This document shows, one piece after another, positions 1 through 7,565 of a stretch of DNA of 64,000 nt. Numbering within the stretch: position 1 is the first letter of the stretch; each line of letters begins with the position of its first letter. The notes under the pieces were generated by a model. The model worked only from the letters and a program-made list of their open reading frames with translations. It ran no database searches and was not told the origin of the DNA. Source of the stretch: an uncultured Anaerolineales bacterium (lineage in GTDB: Bacteria; Chloroflexota; Anaerolineae; Anaerolineales; UBA6663); assembly GCA_937952305.1 (NCBI GenBank), contig CALFZO010000061.1, forward strand, positions 148,688-212,687, given 5' to 3'. The position numbers were made by a program, and so were the translations under genes.

Positions 1-407
1 TGATCGTCTCGGTCAACACCTTCCTGCTGTTGACCAGCAGCCTGTGCGTGGTGCTGGGGCTCTCGGCCATCCAGCGCGGCGACCGGCTGGGGCTGGCCCG
101 CTGGCTGGGCGCCACGGCCGTGCTCGGCGCCGCCTTCATCGGCATCCAGGCCTTTGAGTACAGCAAGCTGTACGCCGAGGGCATCACGCTCGTCAGCGAC
201 CGCTTCGGCTCCGGCTTCTTCTTCCTGACCGGCTTCCACGGCCTGCACGTCTTCATCGGCGTGCTGTGGGCGCTGGTCCTGATTGCGCACACCCTGCGCG
301 GCGGCTTCACCCAGGCCGACCACATGGGCTACGAGGTCTTCGGGCTGTACTGGCACTTCGTCGACGTCGTCTGGATCTTCATCTTCACCCTGGTCTATCT
401 GCTCTAA
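1..407 (+). CDS. ctaE: Cytochrome c oxidase subunit III, C-terminal part (cut by the left edge)
   Basis: This is the C-terminal part of the heme-copper oxidase subunit III, an integral membrane subunit of the terminal oxidase. The frame is open from base 3, so the 5' end lies outside the window. Visible signs are several hydrophobic helices and the family block FLTGFHGLHVFIGVLW, whose histidines and glycines are typical of COX3. It is followed by the conserved ending YWHFVDVVWIFIFTLVYL. The COX4 gene follows 23 bases later on the same strand, as in many bacterial aa3 oxidase operons. An apparent TTG start at base 30 is only an internal codon of the truncated gene. Confidence 0.95.
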   Translation, partial: IVSVNTFLLLTSSLCVVLGLSAIQRGDRLGLARWLGATAVLGAAFIGIQAFEYSKLYAEGITLVSDRFGSGFFFLTGFHGLHVFIGVLWALVLIAHTLRGGFTQADHMGYEVFGLYWHFVDVVWIFIFTLVYLL

Positions 408-430
408 GCGCCCCCCCCGACGAGGTCATC

Positions 431-724
431 ATGGAACACCCCCACACCCCCGCCGAGCACACCCGCCCGCACCCGGACTATTTGCGCGTCTTCGCCTGGC
501 TGGCAGTCTTCACCGTCATCGAGCTCTTCGTGTCGTTCGTGCCGCCCGAGCTTGACTCGATCAAGGTCCCGCTGCTGGTCATCTTCGCCGTCCTCAAGGC
601 CACGCTGGTGGTCCTGTACTACATGCACCTGCGCTACGACAACCGCTTCTACGCGCTGCTGCTGCTGTCCGGCGTCTTCTTCGCGCTGCTGATCGGGCGT
701 TTCCTGCCGCTCGTCCAAAAATAA
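431..724 (+). CDS. ctaF: Cytochrome c oxidase subunit IV (short prokaryotic type)
   Basis: This encodes a 97-residue small subunit of the aa3-type oxidase, with three predicted membrane helices: roughly residues 18-36, 45-65 and 72-92. The block LKATLVVLYYMHLRYD is the signature of the prokaryotic COX4/CyoD superfamily. The ATG at 431 is chosen because it begins the charged, His/Pro-rich cytoplasmic N-terminus usual for this family and lies just after the COX3 stop. An upstream extension in the same frame only overlaps COX3. It is probably the last gene of the oxidase operon, since a strong terminator follows about 40 bases after the stop. Confidence 0.93.
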   Translation: MEHPHTPAEHTRPHPDYLRVFAWLAVFTVIELFVSFVPPELDSIKVPLLVIFAVLKATLVVLYYMHLRYDNRFYALLLLSGVFFALLIGRFLPLVQK

Positions 725-765
725 AGGCGGGCCGCCCGCCCGCCTCACCCCACCTCACCAGAATT

Positions 766-793
766 GGCCGGAGCCACCCGCTCCGGCCTTTTT
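766..793 (+). terminator. Rho-independent terminator of the oxidase operon
   Basis: An eight-base-pair stem (766-773 with 781-788), a seven-base loop and five T follow the COX4 stop. A second GC-rich self-complementary stretch lies just before it (726-743). The next gene is convergent and ends at 806, so the hairpin separates the two. Confidence 0.85.
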
Positions 794-805
794 CGTGCGC
801 CCGGT

Positions 806-1315
806 TTACCGCAGGCGCGGCACCGCCTCGAACGCCAGGGCGCGCGCCGCCAGCCGGCCGGCCAAGGGATACTCAAACGCCTGGCCCCGAAAAGCCTGAT
901 CGGCGCCACGCAGCACCCACAGCAAGCCAGCCACCGGCGCCGCCGCCAGGACGAGCAGCACCAGCACCGTCAGGCCGGCCGCCACCGGCAGGAACACCAG
1001 ACCCAGCAGGGCGACGCTGACCGCGGCCGTGACCAGCCAGCCCAGGACCAGGGCCAGCGCCGAGGCCACCGCCGTCAAAATATACAGGATCGCGCCGCCG
1101 GCCTGGAAGACCGTGGCCTGCAGCGCATGGAAGGCCGCATAGGGCGAGCGCTCGCGCCAGTACAGGGCCATCCCTAACGGCACAAAGAGCGCGGCCACGG
1201 CCCCCACCCCGCCGCTGACCAGGCCGGCGATCACAGTCACCAGCGCGGTCAGGTGGGCGGCCATCGCCCAATAACGCTCACTCCGCGACGGCCGCCGCTC
1301 ACTCATCAACGTCAT
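806..1315 (-). CDS. DUF4870/Tic20-like small membrane protein
   Basis: A 169-residue protein of unknown role with three to four hydrophobic segments, around residues 17-48, 68-95 and 95-130. The pattern ERYWAMAAHLTAL, a helix pair, then SPYAAFHALQATVFQ matches the DUF4870 (Tic20-like) family, whose members carry the same 'HxxQA' element between helices. The ATG at 1315 is preceded by AGGAG about ten bases away; a second ATG lies three codons inside. It is monocistronic and convergent with the oxidase operon. Family assignment is fairly sure, function is not. Confidence 0.75.
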   Translation of the reverse strand: MTLMSERRPSRSERYWAMAAHLTALVTVIAGLVSGGVGAVAALFVPLGMALYWRERSPYAAFHALQATVFQAGGAILYILTAVASALALVLGWLVTAAVSVALLGLVFLPVAAGLTVLVLLVLAAAPVAGLLWVLRGADQAFRGQAFEYPLAGRLAARALAFEAVPRLR

Positions 1316-1378
1316 CGTCTGAAGGTCTCCTACCCACCCTTACGCGAGGCGGCGCCGCGAGTTGCAGCCGGTCCGCGA

Positions 1379-1387
1379 TGCTATAAT
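1379..1387 (+). promoter_or_regulatory. Extended -10 promoter, probably giving a leaderless transcript
   Basis: The sequence TGCTATAAT is a perfect extended -10 element. The likely start codon GTG at 1394 begins six bases after the TATAAT, exactly where transcription would be expected to start, so the mRNA would have almost no leader. A TTGCAG at 1362-1367 is a possible but closely spaced -35. Confidence 0.6.
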
Positions 1388-1393
1388 CGCGGC

Positions 1394-1612
1394 GTGTCGT
1401 TCCCGCCGGATCCGCCAATTACCAAACGCCAACTCGGCTGGCTGACTGTCTGCGCCGGGTTGGGCGCGGCCAGCGCCCTGCTGGCCGCCGATGTCTTCGG
1501 GGCCGGCCAATGGACGGGCCTGGGGCCGGCCCAAAGCCTGGCGCTGGGGGCCGCCGGCCTGCTGACCGTGCTCGGCCTGGCCCTGCTGCCCCTGGGCGAT
1601 CGCCCGGCCTGA
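1394..1612 (+). CDS. Small two-helix membrane protein, unknown function
   Basis: A 72-residue protein with a short Pro-rich N-terminus, then two hydrophobic segments (about residues 15-33 and 46-65) and an acidic/basic tail. I do not recognise a family. The GTG at 1394 is chosen because a perfect extended -10 box lies immediately upstream. A longer reading of the frame to 1253 runs through the promoter and the opposite gene's start region and is unlikely. It is probably the first gene of an operon with the GT-C protein 29 bases downstream. Confidence 0.5.
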   Translation: MSFPPDPPITKRQLGWLTVCAGLGAASALLAADVFGAGQWTGLGPAQSLALGAAGLLTVLGLALLPLGDRPA

Positions 1613-1641
1613 CCCGGCGGGATCCGCCAAAGCGAGATCTG

Positions 1642-3243
1642 GTGCGCACCGCAATCCTCGGCCCGGCGCCTGACGGCCTCCCCCGCTGGGCGCGTTGGCT
1701 CTCCGCCCTGCTGTTCGGCCTGGCCGTCCTCGCCCTGGTCGGCCAGTTCCTGGTGTACGGCCACTACACGGCCTCGCTGCTGCGTTTCCCGTTCGACTAT
1801 GACCAGGGCGAGGGCTTTGAGCTGTACGACACGCTGCTCCACACCCAGGGCCGCTGGCCGTACCAGGACAGCCAGGTCTTCCCGTTCTATACGTCGATCT
1901 ACCCGCCCGTCTTCCACCTGCTGACGGCGCCGCTCGTCCTGGTCTTCGGCCCGCACCTGTGGACCGGACGCCTGGTCAGTTTCCTGGCTTCGCTCGTCGC
2001 CGCCGGCGCGCTGGCCTGGGCCGTGCGCCGCGAGACCGGCCAGACGCTGGCCGCGGCGCTCACCGGCCTGCTCTTCCTGGCGTCGAATTACACGTTCGCC
2101 ATCGGCCCGCTCTTCCGCCAGCACATGACCATGGTGATGTTTGAGACGCTGGCCATCGTCGCCCTGGCGCGCTTCGACTGGCGGTCGGCCGCCGGCGCCG
2201 TCCAGGCCGCGCCGTGGCGGGACCGGCGTCTGCTGCTGGGCCTGGCCGCCCTGCTGGCCGCCGGTTACTCCAAGCCGCTCGCGCTGGCGACGGCGCTGGC
2301 GGCCTTCGCCTACCTGTTCCTGCGCGGGCCGCGCCGCGCCCTGGCGGCCGGCCTGGGCCTGGCGCTGGTGGGCGGCGGGCTGTTCTTGTGGATCGATTGG
2401 CAGACGCAGGGCTGGTGGTTCGTGAGCATCATCCGCGCCAACCTCAACGACTATGACCTCCAGCAGACGCTGGGCTTCTACCGCGAGTGGCTGGAGCTGC
2501 ACGGCGTGATCGCGGTCGCCGCCTTCGGCTACTTCATCTACGAGCTGTACTTCAGCCGTCTCTCGGCCTACGCGGTCTGGTTCGCGTTCGCCTTCGCCAA
2601 CGGCGCGCTGTCCGGCAAGTTCGGGGCCGGTGAATCGTACTTCGTCACCACCACGGCCGCCGCCTGCCTGCTGGCCGGCCTGGCCGTCGGGAAGCTGCTG
2701 AGGGGCAGCGCCGCCGCGACCCGCTCGGTGTGGTTCCGGATCGGCGTGGCCGTCGTGCTGCCGCTGCTCGTCCTGGTCCAGACCCGGCTCACGCTGCACG
2801 TCTACACGGACGGGCCGGTCTACGCCCCGCTGGCGCGTCTGCTCGGCGTGGCCGACAATTCCGGCCGCGGCTATTACGACTCGCAGGGTTACACCCAGCT
2901 GGGCCCGCGCCCCACCCGCGCCGACCATGAGGCCGGCTACGCCATCATGGCGCGCGCCCGGGCGGCGCCGGGGCCGGTCTTCTCCGAGGAGGCCGCCTTC
3001 GTGCTGGCGGCCGGCAAGCCCGTGGTCACCAACCCTTTCGTGCAGCTGGTGATGTACCAGGCCGGGCTGTTCGATCCGGCCGAGGAGATCCGCCAGATCG
3101 AGGCGCGGGCCTTCGGGCTCGTCATCCTGCGCGCGCAGTTCTACCCGCCGCCGGTGCTGGAGGCGCTGGGCGCGCACTACCAGCCGGCCGGCGAGATCGC
3201 CATGAACGGCTTCACCTACCGGCTGCTCACGCCGCGGCCGTGA
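1642..3243 (+). CDS. GT-C type membrane glycosyltransferase-like protein
   Basis: A protein of 533 residues with about ten hydrophobic helices. After the first helix comes an acidic motif, DYDQGEGFELYD, in the position where GT-C enzymes (GT39/ArnT-like, lipid-linked sugar donors) carry their catalytic acidic loop. A soluble C-terminal part of about 120 residues follows the last helices. The GTG at 1642 is chosen since the frame upstream overlaps the preceding gene in another reading frame; the ribosome site is weak. It sits in an operon with the small membrane protein before it and the Ser/Thr kinase 12 bases after it. Donor and acceptor cannot be told from sequence. Confidence 0.75.
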   Translation: MRTAILGPAPDGLPRWARWLSALLFGLAVLALVGQFLVYGHYTASLLRFPFDYDQGEGFELYDTLLHTQGRWPYQDSQVFPFYTSIYPPVFHLLTAPLVLVFGPHLWTGRLVSFLASLVAAGALAWAVRRETGQTLAAALTGLLFLASNYTFAIGPLFRQHMTMVMFETLAIVALARFDWRSAAGAVQAAPWRDRRLLLGLAALLAAGYSKPLALATALAAFAYLFLRGPRRALAAGLGLALVGGGLFLWIDWQTQGWWFVSIIRANLNDYDLQQTLGFYREWLELHGVIAVAAFGYFIYELYFSRLSAYAVWFAFAFANGALSGKFGAGESYFVTTTAAACLLAGLAVGKLLRGSAAATRSVWFRIGVAVVLPLLVLVQTRLTLHVYTDGPVYAPLARLLGVADNSGRGYYDSQGYTQLGPRPTRADHEAGYAIMARARAAPGPVFSEEAAFVLAAGKPVVTNPFVQLVMYQAGLFDPAEEIRQIEARAFGLVILRAQFYPPPVLEALGAHYQPAGEIAMNGFTYRLLTPRP

Positions 3244-3255
3244 AAGGACGGGCGC

Positions 3256-4785
3256 ATGGACCAACCCGCTGACCTGACCGGGCGCACGATCGGCAAGTAC
3301 CGCGTGGTGCAGCGCCTGGGCCGCGGCGGCATGGCCGAGGTCTACCGCGCCTACCAAACCACGCTGGACCGCTACGTGGCGCTCAAGGTGATCCTGCCGC
3401 AGCTGACGGCCGACCCGGATTTCCTGAAACGCTTCGAGCGCGAGGCCAAGAACGTGGCCGCCCTGCGCCACCCCAACATCATCCAGGTCTTCGATTTCGA
3501 CGTCGAGGCCGGCCAGCCGTACATGGTGATGGAGTACATCGAGGGCGATGCGCTGAACCGGCTGTTGGCTAAGCTGGCCCAGCGCGGCCAGACGCTGCCC
3601 GAGGCGCAGGCCTTGCGCGTCGTGCGCGAGATCGCCCAGGCGCTGGCCTATGCCCACAAGCAGAACGTCGTCCACCGCGACGTCAAGCCCGCCAACGTCA
3701 TGTTGGATAAGAGCGGGCGCGTCGTCCTGACGGACTTCGGCGTGGCCAAGATGGTCGGCGGCGAGACGTTGACGGCCACGGGCACGGCCACGGGCACACC
3801 CGCCTATATGTCCCCGGAACAGGCCCTGGGCGCGGCCGTGGACCAGCGCGCTGACCTGTACGCTCTGGGCGTGATCCTGTTTGAGCTGATCACCGGCCGC
3901 GTGCCCTTCGAGGCCGAGACGCCCCTGGCGATCATGCTCCAGCACGCCCACGCGGTCCGGCCATCGCCGCGCCAGTGGCAGCCGAACCTGGCGGACGGCC
4001 TGGAACGCCTGATCCTCAAGAGCCTGGCCCGCGATCCCGGCGAGCGCTGCCAGAGCGCGGAGGAGTTCCTGGGTTACCTGAACAACCCGGCCGCGGCGGC
4101 CCAGATCATCGTCCCGGCCTCCGCCCTCACGCCGGGCGATCCGGCCGCGCGCCCGAGCTCGCCCGCCGCGCCGCCAGCGGCCCAGGCCGCCAGCAACGCC
4201 GAGACGGTGCCGCCGGTCCCCGCGGCCGCGCAGCCAGTGGCCCGCACCCTGCGCCAGACCCTCAAGGCGCTGACGTGTTACCATTGCACCGGCGCCGGCC
4301 TGGAGCTGGAGCCGGATGGGCGCGTGCGCTGCACCTTCTGCAACGAGCTCAACGAGATGGCCGGGCCGGTCTGCCCGCGCTGCGAGTTCGTCAACGCGGC
4401 CGGCGCCGAGATCTGCCAGAGCTGCAACCTGGCGCTGGGGCGCACCTGCCCCAACTGCCAGACCCGCAACTGGAGCGGGGCCGAACGCTGCGTGGCCTGC
4501 GGCCGCAGCCTGGACACCCTGGCCGCGCTGATCGAGCGGGCCGGCGACGCCGGCGAGCGCTTCCACCAGGAGCGCCGCGACCTGGCGGCCGTGTCGGCGC
4601 AGGAAGAGGCCGGCGCCCGCCAGCGCCTGGCGCAGCTAGAGGCCATCGACCAGCGCCGGCAAGCCGCCCTGCAAGCGGCGGCGGCCCGCCAGGCGCGCGA
4701 GCAACGGCTCGCCCTGACCGCCATCTTCGTCATCGTCCTGTTGATCATCGGCGGCTTCGTCGTCGTCGCCCTGTGGTTCCAATGA
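3256..4785 (+). CDS. Membrane-anchored Ser/Thr protein kinase with zinc ribbons
   Basis: A 509-residue PknB-type kinase. The catalytic domain spans about residues 14-275: glycine loop LGRGGMAEVY, Lys44 in VALKV, HRD at 140-142, DFG at 160-162 and MSPEQ in place of APE. The activation loop holds a run of Thr residues that are likely autophosphorylation sites. An Ala/Pro-rich linker follows, then a cluster of CxxC pairs (about 340-420) that make two to three zinc ribbons, a charged helical stretch, and one C-terminal membrane helix (about 485-507). It thus seems to be anchored by its C-terminus with the kinase in the cytoplasm. An AAAGGA ribosome site precedes the ATG. Its stop overlaps the start of scpA by four bases. 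Confidence 0.93.
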   Translation: MDQPADLTGRTIGKYRVVQRLGRGGMAEVYRAYQTTLDRYVALKVILPQLTADPDFLKRFEREAKNVAALRHPNIIQVFDFDVEAGQPYMVMEYIEGDALNRLLAKLAQRGQTLPEAQALRVVREIAQALAYAHKQNVVHRDVKPANVMLDKSGRVVLTDFGVAKMVGGETLTATGTATGTPAYMSPEQALGAAVDQRADLYALGVILFELITGRVPFEAETPLAIMLQHAHAVRPSPRQWQPNLADGLERLILKSLARDPGERCQSAEEFLGYLNNPAAAAQIIVPASALTPGDPAARPSSPAAPPAAQAASNAETVPPVPAAAQPVARTLRQTLKALTCYHCTGAGLELEPDGRVRCTFCNELNEMAGPVCPRCEFVNAAGAEICQSCNLALGRTCPNCQTRNWSGAERCVACGRSLDTLAALIERAGDAGERFHQERRDLAAVSAQEEAGARQRLAQLEAIDQRRQAALQAAAARQAREQRLALTAIFVIVLLIIGGFVVVALWFQ

Positions 4786-5552
4786 ACGCTTCGCCGTCTG
4801 CTTACACCGTCCAACTGCCGGTCTTCTCCGGCCCGCTCGACCTGCTCCTGCAGCTGATCGAGCGCGAGGAGCTGGATATCACCAAGGTTGCGCTGGCCCA
4901 GGTGACCGACCAGTTTCTGGGTTACATCAAAGTCCTGGAGCAGCTCAACCTGGCGGACATCGCCGACTTCCTGGTGATCGCGGCGCGCCTGGTCCTGATC
5001 AAGAGCGAGGCGCTCCTGCCGCGGCCGGTGGAGCGCGCGCCGGGCGAGGAAGATCCGGGCGATGAACTGGCCCGCCAGCTGCTGGCCTACAAGAAGTACA
5101 AGCAGATCGCCCACAGCCTGCACGAACGCGAGACCGCCAACCTGCGCACTTATCTGCGCCTGGCCCCGCCGCCCAAGGTGGAGAAGACACTCGACCTGAG
5201 CGGCGTGACCCCGCTCGACCTGCTGGAGGCCGTCCGGCGCGCGTTGGCGCTGGTGCCGGACAAGCCCGAACTGGGCACCGTCGTCGCCCCGCCCAAGGTG
5301 ACCATCCGCGATCAGATCCATCTGATCGCGCGTTCGCTGCGCGAGCGCGGCGGGCATGTGGTGTTCCAGAAGCTGCTGGCCGGGGCGCAGAGCCGGATGG
5401 AGATCGTCGTCACGTTCCTGGCCACGCTCGAACTCATCAAGCGCCGCAAGATCGAGGCGCGCCAGTCCGCGATGTTCGGCGACATCGAGTTGATCTCGCT
5501 GGGCGAGTGGACCGAGGACGAGGCCGCGCTGAGCGAGCTGGAATTCGAGTGA
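4782..5552 (+). CDS. scpA: Segregation and condensation protein A
   Basis: A 256-residue kleisin of the SMC-ScpAB condensin complex, which bridges SMC heads and binds ScpB to organise and segregate the chromosome. The N-terminal block LPVFSGPLDLLLQLIEREEL is the family signature. It is followed by the 'LADIADFLVIAARLVLIKS' helix and a C-terminal winged-helix region (about residues 190-245). Length is typical. It starts inside the kinase stop codon (ATGA overlap), so the two are translationally coupled. scpB, which usually follows, is absent here; a terminator comes next. Confidence 0.95.
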   Translation: MNASPSAYTVQLPVFSGPLDLLLQLIEREELDITKVALAQVTDQFLGYIKVLEQLNLADIADFLVIAARLVLIKSEALLPRPVERAPGEEDPGDELARQLLAYKKYKQIAHSLHERETANLRTYLRLAPPPKVEKTLDLSGVTPLDLLEAVRRALALVPDKPELGTVVAPPKVTIRDQIHLIARSLRERGGHVVFQKLLAGAQSRMEIVVTFLATLELIKRRKIEARQSAMFGDIELISLGEWTEDEAALSELEFE

Positions 5553-5602
5553 CCGGCCCGGCCGGCCCGCCAACCACCCCCAACTTTCCCAGCGGCGCAT
5601 AG

Positions 5603-5626
5603 GACAGCGGTCAGGCTGTCTTTTTT
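5603..5626 (+). terminator. Rho-independent terminator after scpA
   Basis: A six-base stem (5603-5608 with 5615-5620), six-base loop and six T, located 50 bases after the scpA stop. Confidence 0.85.
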
Positions 5627-5639
5627 GCCGCTCCCTCCG

Positions 5640-5645
5640 CATAAT
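5640..5645 (+). promoter_or_regulatory. Likely -10 box (CATAAT)
   Basis: CATAAT stands alone just after the scpA terminator and before the acetyltransferase gene. The nearest ATG (5652) lies six bases beyond it, the same spacing as at the other leaderless candidates in this window. No convincing -35 is seen. Confidence 0.45.
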
Positions 5646-5651
5646 GGGGCC

Positions 5652-5705
5652 ATGCGCTTTCCGAGTGGTTTTGCAAGAAAGGAGCGCCCAAACCGATATG
5701 CGTGA
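5652..5705 (+). CDS. Possible 17-codon leader peptide, overlapping the next start
   Basis: A short frame of 17 codons, rich in Arg (MRFPSGFARKERPNRYA). It begins six bases after the -10 box and ends with TGA at 5703-5705, overlapping the acetyltransferase ATG at 5698 by eight bases. If the transcript is leaderless this would be its first cistron and would deliver ribosomes to the next start. No homology supports it, so it may be chance. Confidence 0.25.
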   Translation: MRFPSGFARKERPNRYA

Positions 5706-6333
5706 GCGCGACAACGTCCGAATCCACCCCACCGCCGAAGTCTCTGACCTGGCCGAAATCGGGCCGGGGACGCGGATCTGGAATCACTGCCAGGTGCGCG
5801 AAGGCGCCGTCCTGGGCCGCAACTGCATCCTCAGCAAAGACGTCTACATCGACGCCGGCGTCCACATCGGCGACAACTGCAAGATCCAGAACGGCATCTC
5901 CGTCTATCACGGCGTCGTGCTGGAGGACGGCGTGTTCTGCGGTCCGCACATGGTCTTCACCAACGACCGCAATCCGCGCGCCATCAACCTAGACGGCTCG
6001 CTCAAGAGCGCCGACGACTGGGTGTTGAGCGAGACACGCGTGCGAACCGGCGCCGCCATCGGCGCCGGGGCGATCCTGGTGTGCGGCATCACCGTCGGCC
6101 GGTGGGCCATGGTCGGCGCTGGCGCCGTGGTCACCCGCGACGTGCCGGACTACGGCCTGGTGTTCGGCAACCCGGCCCGCCTGCGCGGTTTCGTCAGCCC
6201 GTCCGGCGCCAAAATGAGCGCGGCGCCCGAGCAGCCGGCGGGCGGCGACGACGTCCGTCTGCTCTGCCCCAAGAGCGGGCTGGCCGTCCTGATCCCGCGC
6301 GCCACCTACGAGCGCCTGATCGTCGACAACTAA
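5698..6333 (+). CDS. Left-handed beta-helix sugar N-acetyltransferase (WbpD type)
   Basis: A protein of 211 residues, most of it hexapeptide repeats of the left-handed beta-helix fold (about residues 8-150). The blocks IWNHCQVREGAVLG, VFTNDRNPRA and GAIGAGAILVCG-like repeats match UDP-2-acetamido-3-amino-glucuronate N-acetyltransferases (WbpD/WlbB). These use acetyl-CoA to make diacetamido uronic sugars for surface glycans. The ATG at 5698 is preferred because AAAGGAG lies upstream; an ATG at 5644 sits inside the -10 box. The C-terminal 45 residues are an addition not typical of WbpD. The following aminotransferase catalyses the preceding step of the same pathway. Confidence 0.85.
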   Translation: MRERDNVRIHPTAEVSDLAEIGPGTRIWNHCQVREGAVLGRNCILSKDVYIDAGVHIGDNCKIQNGISVYHGVVLEDGVFCGPHMVFTNDRNPRAINLDGSLKSADDWVLSETRVRTGAAIGAGAILVCGITVGRWAMVGAGAVVTRDVPDYGLVFGNPARLRGFVSPSGAKMSAAPEQPAGGDDVRLLCPKSGLAVLIPRATYERLIVDN

Positions 6334-6405
6334 GCCGGACCCCCGGTCCCGGCCCCGCGCGCTGGGCCCGCCAGGCGGGCGGCGCCTTATCGGAGTGGAA
6401 CCTTC

Positions 6406-7476
6406 ATGATCCCCGTGTCCAAGCCTTACCTGGGCGAAGCTGAAAAACAAGCCGTGCTGGAGGTGCTGGAGTCCGGCATGCTGGTGCAGGGCCCGCGCGT
6501 GGCCAAGCTGGAAGAGAAGTTCGCGGCCGCCAGCGGCGTCAAGCACGCCATCGCCACCTCGTCCGGCACCACCGCCCTGCACCTGGCCCTGGTCGCCAAC
6601 GGCATCGGCCCCGGCGACGAGGTCATCACCGTCGCCTTCACGTTCATTGCCACCGTCAACTGCATCCTGTTCGTGGGCGCCAAGCCGGTGTTTGTGGACG
6701 TGGACGCCGAGACCTTCAATATCAATCCCGATCTGATCGAGGCCGCCATCACGCCGCGCACCAAGGCCATCCTGCTCGTGCACCTGTACGGCTATCCGTG
6801 CGATATGGGCCGCATCCAGGCCATCGCCGACAAGCACGGGCTGAAGGTCATCGAGGACGCCTGCCAGGCGGTCGGGGCCACCTACCAGGGCCGGACGGTC
6901 GGGAGCTTCGGCACCGGCATGTTCAGCCTGTACGCCACCAAGAACGTGATGACGGGCGAAGGCGGCATGATCACCACCAACGACGACGCCCTGGCCGAGC
7001 ACTGCCGGCTGCTGCGCCAGCACGGCATGAAGCGCCGCTACTATCACGAGATGCTGGGCTACAACTACCGGCTGAGCGACCTGCACGCCGCCATCGGCGT
7101 CGCCCAGATGGACCGCCTGCCGGACTTCACGGCCAAGCGCCGCGCCAACGCCGCCGTCCTGAACGGCGGCATCACGTCCGTGATTACGCCCAAGGTCAAG
7201 GACGGCTACGGCCACGTCTGGCACCAGTACACGGTCCGCATGCCGGCCGGCCGCGATCGCGACGCCGCCGTGAAGCAGCTGACCGACGCCGGCGTGGGCA
7301 CCGGCGTGTTCTACCCGGTGCCCGCCCACCAGCAGGGTTACGTCCGCGAGCAATTGGGCGAGGTGAGCCTGCCGGTGACCGAACGGCTCTCCAAAGAAGT
7401 CATCTCCCTGCCCGTTCATCCCCAGCTCACCCCGGCGGAGCTGGAGACGATCGTGGCCGCGGTCAATCGCCTGTAA
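6406..7476 (+). CDS. DegT/DnrJ/EryC1 sugar aminotransferase (WbpE type)
   Basis: A 356-residue PLP-dependent aminotransferase acting on nucleotide-linked 3-keto sugars. The N-terminal block IPVSKPYLGEAEK, the substrate loop SSGTTALHLAL and the PLP lysine in SLYATKNVMTGEGG (Lys179) are all typical. GGAG lies ten bases before the ATG. With the acetyltransferase upstream it forms the WbpE/WbpD pair for a 2,3-diacetamido uronic acid. The two dehydrogenases needed first (WbpA and WbpB) are not in the window. The operon ends in a very strong terminator. Confidence 0.92.
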   Translation: MIPVSKPYLGEAEKQAVLEVLESGMLVQGPRVAKLEEKFAAASGVKHAIATSSGTTALHLALVANGIGPGDEVITVAFTFIATVNCILFVGAKPVFVDVDAETFNINPDLIEAAITPRTKAILLVHLYGYPCDMGRIQAIADKHGLKVIEDACQAVGATYQGRTVGSFGTGMFSLYATKNVMTGEGGMITTNDDALAEHCRLLRQHGMKRRYYHEMLGYNYRLSDLHAAIGVAQMDRLPDFTAKRRANAAVLNGGITSVITPKVKDGYGHVWHQYTVRMPAGRDRDAAVKQLTDAGVGTGVFYPVPAHQQGYVREQLGEVSLPVTERLSKEVISLPVHPQLTPAELETIVAAVNRL

Positions 7477-7502
7477 CGCCGGGCTTCCCGAGCGTTAACG
7501 CA

Positions 7503-7543
7503 GACCGGGGTGGACGGCAGTGCCGTCCACCCCGGTCTTTTTT
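7503..7543 (+). terminator. Strong Rho-independent terminator
   Basis: A perfect 17-base inverted repeat (7503-7519 with 7521-7537) with a very tight centre, followed by six T. It ends the acetyltransferase/aminotransferase operon. The convergent BY-kinase gene stops 22 bases beyond it. Confidence 0.92.
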
Positions 7544-7565
7544 GGGCGCCGGCTCGCGCGGCCGG

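Noticed and set aside
1253..1393. Longer N-terminus for the small membrane protein at 1394
   Set aside because: It would read through the promoter and the opposite gene's start region and adds an unlikely Arg/Pro-rich sequence.
1381..4566. A 1061-codon open frame on the minus strand opposite the GT-C and kinase genes
   Set aside because: Composition is His/Gln/Arg/Gly-rich without domains, as expected for the antisense of GC-rich genes; the plus-strand proteins carry clear motifs.
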